Source: Streptococcus sp. X13SY08 (GTDB taxonomy: Bacteria; Bacillota; Bacilli; Lactobacillales; Streptococcaceae). From it: a stretch of DNA of 64,000 bases. The translations under genes were made by a program, and so were the position numbers. Positions 58,291 through 64,000 of this stretch are shown here, piece by piece (positions within the stretch are counted from its first letter, which is position 1; every line of letters begins with the position of its first letter). The stretch covers positions 911,228 to 975,227 of the forward strand of contig NZ_LFYO02000002.1 of the NCBI RefSeq assembly GCF_001182825.2, read 5' to 3'. The notes under the pieces were generated by a model. That model was given only the letters and a program-made list of their open reading frames with translations. It was not told the origin of the DNA and made no database searches.

Positions 58291-58878
58291 CTAGTCTTTA
58301 AATAAAATAGTAGCGAATTCTTCGGCTGTATCCGTACGATTCCAGTCACGTTGGAGTTCACATGCTAATTGAACCCAAGAAATCAATTTAACTCCTGCTT
58401 GTTCCATACGGCGTAGAGCTGTTTCATGAGCAACTTTACTAGTTCCGCCCACAGCATACACTTCATAGCCTTCCTTAACAGCATCTAGAGCAGGAAAACT
58501 AAGACAAGCTTCTGTCCAAAGCGCAGTCATGACCAATTTTTTACGACCCGTAGCTTCAACGGCTTCTTTGAAGTCGGTATCTTCCCAAGAATTAATGGTT
58601 GTGCGGTCAATCGGCTCAATATCAGGGAAAACTTGAGTTAACTCATCAATTTGAGGTTTATTAGCACCAGTCGAAACATTTACGGTTGATAAAATGGTTG
58701 GCAAATCATATAATTTTGCAATTTTTGCAGTCTTAATAATATTGTGAACCAATTCATCACTGTCCATCGACTTGATAGATTGTACTTGTATTGGTCGATA
58801 ATCAATGGCTATAAAAGCTTCATTTTGTGGTGTCAACAAGTGATCTTCTACTTGATTACGAATAGTTTCTGAACTCAT
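58291..58878 (-). CDS. Isochorismatase-family cysteine hydrolase (YcaC-like)
   Basis: The 195-residue protein has the hydrolase triad: Asp in FIAIDYRPIQ, Lys in RKKLVMTALWTE, and Cys in TEACLSFPALDAV. The C-terminal part resembles YcaC-type hydrolases. The substrate is unknown. It is monocistronic. Confidence 0.88.
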   Translation of the reverse strand: MSSETIRNQVEDHLLTPQNEAFIAIDYRPIQVQSIKSMDSDELVHNIIKTAKIAKLYDLPTILSTVNVSTGANKPQIDELTQVFPDIEPIDRTTINSWEDTDFKEAVEATGRKKLVMTALWTEACLSFPALDAVKEGYEVYAVGGTSKVAHETALRRMEQAGVKLISWVQLACELQRDWNRTDTAEEFATILFKD

Positions 58879-59417
58879 AACTGGGCCATCCTTTTATTAT
58901 TAAAACAAGAATATCACTATATAAAGATTGATGCAACTATTTGCCTCTATTTTTAAGCGACCTGCTACATCTTGCTCCCATTCCACCTCAACAAGAAGCT
59001 CCGAAACGTATTTTTTCTCTCAACCATCCAGTCTAAACATTTTATGAGTGACAGGATTAAAAGGCGTTTTTCCATTAAGAAACATCTTGCTCAACCGTTT
59101 TTTACCATATCAAAAATCAGTTCCTAGTCTACTCCTATCAAAGCAAATGATCCCTAAGGAAAAGACAGCAAATCAATCAGGCCATCCACTATTCCTATCG
59201 TATGCTTCATTTCTTCTGGTCTTTGTTGCAATCTTATCTCCTGAAGCATGGTGGGCTTTACCTACTCCCTCAAACTTTACTTAATGGAAAGCAGTCGCAC
59301 CCAGAGATTCGCCTATTTCTTCCCCTTTAACGTCTGCCCGATGAACGGTTGTTTTATGTCATAAATTCGAGTATTTTGTCCTCTCTCTGTGCATGCAAGA
59401 CATTGATATTAGACAGA
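58879..59417. other. Intergenic stretch without a supported gene
   Basis: About 540 bases lie between the isochorismatase and HAD genes. The only frame of note is a plus-strand one at 59048-59284 (78 codons) with no ribosome site and a single hydrophobic patch. I recognise no family, repeat or RNA in it. Confidence 0.5.
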
Positions 59418-60290
59418 TTAAGAAAAGTGACTCCCTTCTCCCTCAAGAACACCAAAATATTGTATAGCTTGCAAGATACCATCTTTGTTATTGGAAGTCG
59501 TCACATAAGCTGCTGATTTTTTTGCCTTACGTGTCGCATTGCCCATGGCCACCGAATGAGGAATACCACACAACATCTCGACATCATTATTGGAATCACC
59601 AAATACCATTACTTGGTCCAACCCAAAGCCATAATGCGCAGCAACTAACTTGATGCCTTCCAACTTAGACATTCCCTTAGAAATAACATCCGTCGCGTAG
59701 GAACTTGAGCGTGTAAAACTCAAATTTGGAAATGTTCCTTGTAACTTTTTCATTTCTCGTTCTGTTGACAGGATAAGCATCTGATAAATTGGCTGACCTA
59801 ACAAGGCATGCAACTCTTCCTTCGTTTGAGGGCTGACCTTTCTAAACAATCGATTGAAGATAAAATTGATAGAGCCCGTCCAACACTTAGGAACGAAACG
59901 AGTTACCATATAGGAGAAATTTCCCATCCCCATGTTAGGGATACTGCTGCCCACATATCCTGTCGCCCGTCCAAGTGCTACATCTTTCTTATGAGCCTTT
60001 GCATACTCAATGATAGCCTTAACATCTGACGTGACCAATTCTTGCTCATGTAATACTGTATCACGTGAGAAAATATATTGACCATTATAAGTAATGGCCA
60101 AATCCAAGCCCAAAGATGCCATATATTTAAGGACAAATCGTGGATCTCGACCTGTTGCCAGCCCCACTAAAACTCCTATTTTTTTCAAGGAATTGATAGC
60201 CGAAATGGTTGATTGACGAACAGTTCGATTATCTGTCAGTAAGGTCCCATCTATATCGAAAAACACCGCTTTAATCACCAACCATATCAC
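59418..60290 (-). CDS. Cof-type HAD-IIB phosphatase
   Basis: The 290-residue HAD hydrolase has motif I FFDIDGTLLTD, the Cof-type cap, motif III Lys in SKGMSKLEGIK, and motif IV MVFGDSNNDVEML. Such enzymes dephosphorylate sugar phosphates or nucleotides; the substrate is unknown. The first codon is GTG at 60288-60290, preceded by AGGGGAAGAA. A TTG four codons later is an alternative start. Confidence 0.9.
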   Translation of the reverse strand: MIWLVIKAVFFDIDGTLLTDNRTVRQSTISAINSLKKIGVLVGLATGRDPRFVLKYMASLGLDLAITYNGQYIFSRDTVLHEQELVTSDVKAIIEYAKAHKKDVALGRATGYVGSSIPNMGMGNFSYMVTRFVPKCWTGSINFIFNRLFRKVSPQTKEELHALLGQPIYQMLILSTEREMKKLQGTFPNLSFTRSSSYATDVISKGMSKLEGIKLVAAHYGFGLDQVMVFGDSNNDVEMLCGIPHSVAMGNATRKAKKSAAYVTTSNNKDGILQAIQYFGVLEGEGSHFS

Positions 60291-60350
60291 CTTCTTCCCC
60301 TGTTTTATGTTACAATTAGTATAGCATAATTTGAAAGATCCTGAAACTTC

Positions 60351-61310
60351 ATGAAAAAAATATTAGTTTTACACACAGGTGGCACCATCTCCATGGAAGC
60401 GGACCATAGAGGAAGTGTCTCCTCTAGCACAGTTAATCCTATGACGCAAGTCAATAGCCCATTTGAACACTTAGAAATTCTTTCTGTGGATTTTTTCAAT
60501 CTCCCAAGTCCTCATATGACTTTTGAAAATATGCTCAAACTCTACCAAAAAATCCGTAGCGAGCAAGAAGATTATGATGGATTTGTGATTACGCATGGAA
60601 CCGATACACTAGAAGAAACAGCTTATTTCCTAGATACCATGGATATTCCATCTAAATCAATCGTCTTAACTGGCGCGATGCGTTCCTCAAATGAACTAGG
60701 TAGTGATGGGGTTTATAATTATCTAAACGCTCTTCGGGTAGCTTCTGATCCTAAAACGGCTGATAAAGGTGTTCTCCTCGTCATGAATGATGAAATCCAT
60801 GCTGCTAAGTACGTGACCAAAATCCATACGACCAATGTATCTACCTTCCAGACGCCAACACACGGACCACTTGGGTTAGTGACCAAACGTGAAATACTTT
60901 ACTTTAAAAATGCAGAGTCACGTGTTCGTTTCCATCTGGAAGCTATAAAAGGTACCGTTCCTATTATCAAAGCTTACGTTGATATGGATACCGTCTTGCT
61001 TGATTGCCTCTCTGGTCAACATATCTCTGGACTAGTTATTGAAGCCTTGGGTGCTGGTAATCTTCCTCCAGCTATTTTACCAAGTTTGACACGCTTATTA
61101 GAACAAAATATTCCCATTGTTCTCGTTTCTCGTTGCTTCAATGGCATAGCAGAGCCTGTTTATTCTTATGAGGGAGGAGGAGTTGAGTTACATCAAAAAG
61201 GCATTCTCTTTGTCAAAGAATTGAATGCCCAAAAAGCTCGTATCAAACTTCTAATCGCTTTAAATGCTGGATTAAAAGACAAAGAACTGGCTAGCTATAT
61301 CGAAGGATAA
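60351..61310 (+). CDS. ansA: L-asparaginase (type I, cytoplasmic)
   Basis: The 319-residue enzyme converts asparagine to aspartate and ammonia. Both catalytic Thr motifs are clear: VLHTGGTISMEAD and VITHGTDTLEETAYF. It has no signal peptide, so it is cytoplasmic. It is divergent from the HAD gene. The recG-ansA-HAD order is common in streptococci. Confidence 0.95.
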   Translation: MKKILVLHTGGTISMEADHRGSVSSSTVNPMTQVNSPFEHLEILSVDFFNLPSPHMTFENMLKLYQKIRSEQEDYDGFVITHGTDTLEETAYFLDTMDIPSKSIVLTGAMRSSNELGSDGVYNYLNALRVASDPKTADKGVLLVMNDEIHAAKYVTKIHTTNVSTFQTPTHGPLGLVTKREILYFKNAESRVRFHLEAIKGTVPIIKAYVDMDTVLLDCLSGQHISGLVIEALGAGNLPPAILPSLTRLLEQNIPIVLVSRCFNGIAEPVYSYEGGGVELHQKGILFVKELNAQKARIKLLIALNAGLKDKELASYIEG

Positions 61311-61429
61311 ACTCAAACTAGGCAGTTAACACTATCCATCTAAAGTCTGAAGTTGCTAATTACTCTCACTGCTTTTGACACCGTATCACTCACTTATAAA
61401 CTGAAAATCTTAACCTGAAAAAGAGAGTG

Positions 61430-61620
61430 GGACAAAAATAGGTCATTTCGTAGAAATTCGATTTTTCAGTACTTTTTCATTTTCGGGTACTGACCTACAA
61501 CAGTCCAATAATCTGTTTTACTCCCACCTCCGCACAGTTGAGTAGTATGGAAAAGCTGATTTTTCAGTATATTGCATGTCACTCAACCACTGTGTCTTAT
61601 CATTAAAATGAAATAAAAAT
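61430..61620. repeat. Dispersed intergenic repeat between ansA and recG
   Basis: This stretch opens with GAGAGTGGGACAAAAAT. It contains CTCCCACCTCCGCACAG (61531-61547), shared with 18851-18866, and ends near the T-rich run before recG. Local hairpins (GTGGGA/TCCCAC) suggest a structured element. The gap 61311-61656 contains no gene that I can support. Confidence 0.5.
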
Positions 61621-61656
61621 AAGAAGCTAGGATTCTTGTCCTAGCCTCTTTTTTCT

Positions 61657-63675
61657 TTAATCTAAATTTCCTTTTTCATTCATATTCTTTACTAAAATGG
61701 CCCATCGGGAATCATTTGACCAATGAGGATCTGCCGTAATTTCTGCTGCCATCCGTCTAGCTTCTTCCACAATAGCAAAATCTTCGACAATATTGGCCAC
61801 CTGAAACTCTGGCAAACCGGACTGCTTGGTTCCAAAAATTTCACCAGAACCACGCATCTTCAAATCTTCTTCAGCCAAAACAAACCCATCTGTCGTTTCG
61901 GTCATGATTTTCATGCGATTCTTTCCAGATTCTGTCTTAGGGTTCGCTACCAAAACAGCATAGGACTGCTTGTGCCCCCGTCCAACACGTCCACGTAGCT
62001 GATGGAGCTGACTCAAACCAAACCGATCCGCATTCATGATGACCATAATCGTCGCATTGGGAACATTGACTCCAACCTCAATGACCGTTGTAGACACTAA
62101 AATATCGGTCCTGCCATCTTTGAATTTCTGCATAATCGCTTCTTTTTCGTCGTTCTTCATTTTTCCATGAAGAAGAGCGACTTGTGCCCGACCTGCAAAA
62201 TATTCTGCCAGTTCTTCTTCAAGTGCAACAGCATTTTTTAAATCTAAGACTTCCGATTCTTCAATCAAAGGAGAAATAAAATAGACTTGAGCACCACCCA
62301 CTAATTCCTTATCCATCCACTCAAGAACCACTGGCATTTGCTCATGTTTGACCCATCTAGTAATGATAGGCTTGCGCCCCGCAGGCAATTGATTGATGAT
62401 GGACACATCCATTTCTCCAAAAGCCGTAATCGCTAAAGTTCGGGGAATAGGCGTCGCAGTCATCATCAGTACATCAGGATTCTCCCCTTTCTCCCGTAAA
62501 ATACGCCGCTGATTAACACCGAATCGGTGTTGTTCATCTGTGATAACTAAACCTAGCTTATGATAGGGCACCGCATCTTGAATTAGAGCATGCGTCCCAA
62601 TAATCATATCCACCTGACCGTTTTCAATTGCTGCTAAAGCCGTCTTACGCACCGCAGCCTTCATCCCACCTGTCAGCAAAGCAATGGATAAATCTGGAAA
62701 CAGCGTTGACAATGATTCAAAATGTTGCTCCGCCAAAATTTCTGTAGGAACCATTAAAGCAGATTGAAAGCCAGCGGTGAAAGCTGCATACATTGCCAAA
62801 CCAGCAACAACTGTCTTACCAGAACCAACATCTCCCTGCAAGAGACGATTCATATGAGCTCCCGATTTCATATCTGCCAAAATTTCAGCCAAACTACTAA
62901 ACTGTGCTTCGGTTAATTCAAAAGGCAATTTGGCTATTTCTTCCTTGAGCTTAACCTCATCAAAAGAAATAGCAATTCCGCTAGAAACCACTCGATTACT
63001 GGATTTAACCATTTGTAAATCCATCTGAAAATAAAATAATTCTTCAAATTTAATTCGACGAAGCGCCTGTCTGTACTCTTCTAAATTTTTTGGAAAATGC
63101 ATAGCAGCTATAGCTGATTTTCGCTCTAACAAATGGTACTTATCCAATAATACTTGTGGAATATTTTCTTCTATCAAATCTAAATAGCCCTGACTGAAAG
63201 CACTCTTTATTAGCTTGATGACACTAGTCTGGGAAATACCTTGGGCCACATGATAAATAGGCTGCAAATCTTCATCATTCTGAGCCAAGATCTTCATCCC
63301 AGTCAGTGCTACCTTAGTCGCATCCCATTTCCCCCATATAGCGATTTCTTGTCCAATCTGAATCTTATCCGCTAAATAAGGCTGATTAAAAAATGAAACC
63401 GAAATAACATTCTCCCCCTGCTTTATTGAAAAACGTAAGCGATTCCTCTTAGAACCATAATATTGAACATTAGCTGGCGTCACTACTTCACCAGTAATCA
63501 TAGCTTTTTCGCCATCCACTAACTCAAAAACAGATTTAGCCTGAAAATCTTCATAACGAAATGGATAATAAACCAATACATCCTCTACCGACTCCAAACC
63601 TAATCTTAAAAATTTCTCAGCAGACTTGGCCCACACACCAGGTAAAACCGAAATCTTATCATTTAGCATCTTCAT
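61657..63675 (-). CDS. recG: ATP-dependent DNA helicase RecG
   Basis: The 672-residue helicase reverses and processes stalled forks and Holliday junctions. An N-terminal wedge/OB domain (SVFELVDGEKAMITGEVVTP) is followed by helicase motifs: I GDVGSGKTVVAGLA, II (DEQH) LVITDEQHRFGV, III MMTATPIPRTLAI, and VI QLRGRVGRG. I start at the ATG at 63673-63675. A TATAAT sits only six bases upstream of it, so the message may be leaderless, or the ATG two codons on may be used. The longer frame to 63729 lacks support. Confidence 0.95.
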   Translation of the reverse strand: MKMLNDKISVLPGVWAKSAEKFLRLGLESVEDVLVYYPFRYEDFQAKSVFELVDGEKAMITGEVVTPANVQYYGSKRNRLRFSIKQGENVISVSFFNQPYLADKIQIGQEIAIWGKWDATKVALTGMKILAQNDEDLQPIYHVAQGISQTSVIKLIKSAFSQGYLDLIEENIPQVLLDKYHLLERKSAIAAMHFPKNLEEYRQALRRIKFEELFYFQMDLQMVKSSNRVVSSGIAISFDEVKLKEEIAKLPFELTEAQFSSLAEILADMKSGAHMNRLLQGDVGSGKTVVAGLAMYAAFTAGFQSALMVPTEILAEQHFESLSTLFPDLSIALLTGGMKAAVRKTALAAIENGQVDMIIGTHALIQDAVPYHKLGLVITDEQHRFGVNQRRILREKGENPDVLMMTATPIPRTLAITAFGEMDVSIINQLPAGRKPIITRWVKHEQMPVVLEWMDKELVGGAQVYFISPLIEESEVLDLKNAVALEEELAEYFAGRAQVALLHGKMKNDEKEAIMQKFKDGRTDILVSTTVIEVGVNVPNATIMVIMNADRFGLSQLHQLRGRVGRGHKQSYAVLVANPKTESGKNRMKIMTETTDGFVLAEEDLKMRGSGEIFGTKQSGLPEFQVANIVEDFAIVEEARRMAAEITADPHWSNDSRWAILVKNMNEKGNLD

Positions 63676-63913
63676 AATCCCATTATAACAAAAATAAACC
63701 AATAAACATTTTTCTAGTAATCTAAACATTTAAAGAAATAGACCTAGCATTCACAAATGAAAAAGAGAAGACAACTCGTGCTCCCCAGTTATTCTATTTT
63801 AAAGAATCTCTTACCGTTCTGAATAGTAAACAGTGTTCTTTTTAGATTGTGAGAAATAAAAAAAGGACATCAATTTGGTCCACGAAGTTGACAAAGAGTT
63901 AGACAAAATAAAA

Positions 63914-63930
63914 AGCAACTCACGGTTGCT
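63914..63930 (-). terminator. Terminator after tRNA-Pro
   Basis: On the minus strand AGCAAC CGTGA GTTGCT is followed by TTTTATTTTG, just past the tRNA 3' end. Confidence 0.88.
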
Positions 63931-63938
63931 AGTCATCA

Positions 63939-64000
63939 TCGGGAAGACAGGATTCGAACCTGCGACCCCTTGGTCCCAAACCAAGTACTCTACCAAGCTG
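63939..64000 (-). tRNA. tRNA-Pro (anticodon TGG), partial
   Basis: The minus strand reads the D-arm (CAGCTTGGTAGAG), an anticodon stem-loop with loop TTTGGGA (anticodon TGG) and the T-arm GGTTCGAATCC. The 3' acceptor strand CTTCCCG plus discriminator A ends at 63939. CCA is not encoded. The 5' end lies beyond the window. Confidence 0.93.

Noticed and set aside
59048..59284. 78-codon plus-strand frame with a hydrophobic patch (FLSYASFLLVFVAIL)
   Set aside because: No ribosome site, no recognisable family and no neighbour context; it lies in a gap with no coding signal.
61430..61620. Possible insertion-sequence remnant between ansA and recG
   Set aside because: No transposase similarity, terminal inverted repeats or target duplication could be seen; only a short shared intergenic core.
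63811..63996. 61-codon minus-strand frame at the window end
   Set aside because: It reads through tRNA-Pro and its terminator, so it is a chance frame.

Overview
The window is chromosomal DNA of a low-GC Firmicute, almost certainly a Streptococcus. The evidence is the streptococcal housekeeping blocks: nadD-yqeK-rsfS-methyltransferase-tmcAL, yqeG-yqeH-yhbY, gatCAB, codY next to an alanine-type aminotransferase and a Usp protein, the Gls24/Asp23 envelope operon, ClpL with CtsR boxes, and DUF1912. The S. suis group is my best guess, but no rRNA gene is present to prove it. Most genes lie on the minus strand.

Layout. 1-4.7 kb: an oligopeptide-type ABC transporter operon (binding protein, two permeases, two ATPases, the last one broken at the window edge). 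4.8-9.5 kb: YebC/TACO1, a deformylase-like protein, a broken clpL behind three CtsR boxes, and a TipA-type MerR regulator. 9.6-10.6 kb: a secreted glucosaminidase with DUF5648 repeats. 10.7-17.8 kb: tmcAL ... nadD, interrupted at 11.8-15.4 kb by a very AT-rich two-gene insertion: a membrane protein with a Thoeris ThsA-like macro domain and a large DUF4062 (TIR-like) protein. 18-25 kb: two GntR regulators, Nudix, GNAT, RlmCD, a kinase-like phosphotransferase, recX, DUF402, DUF960. 25.1-27.8 kb: a second AT-rich accessory patch, with a decayed Fic gene, a HEPN-motif gene and a frameshifted DUF262 gene. 27.8-38 kb: valS behind a T-box leader, with GNAT/P-loop genes between leader and valS, then galM and leuS. 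38-41 kb: a pepO fragment, yhbY, yqeH, yqeG, and a BusR-type c-di-AMP repressor. 41.5-44 kb: the Gls24/Asp23 operon. 44-49 kb: a heavily damaged galactose/sugar locus (cutC, EamA, galT, a binding-protein::GalK fusion, a LacI regulator). 49-52 kb: gatBAC. 52.4-55 kb: a CstR/CsoR-controlled sulfur-stress (rhodanese) operon. 55-64 kb: codY, aminotransferase, usp, isochorismatase, HAD phosphatase, ansA, recG, tRNA-Pro.

Two things stand out. First, the macro-TM plus DUF4062 pair resembles a type II Thoeris immune system in which the usual small TIR protein is replaced by a roughly 910-residue DUF4062 protein. Second, about 18 lesions break genes across the window: homopolymer indels, out-of-frame losses of roughly 50-75 bases, nonsense codons, and deletion fusions. 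Some hit genes that should be essential (gatB, yqeH). Part of this pattern probably reflects assembly or sequencing error, while the CoA-disulfide reductase and Fic genes look like true pseudogenes.
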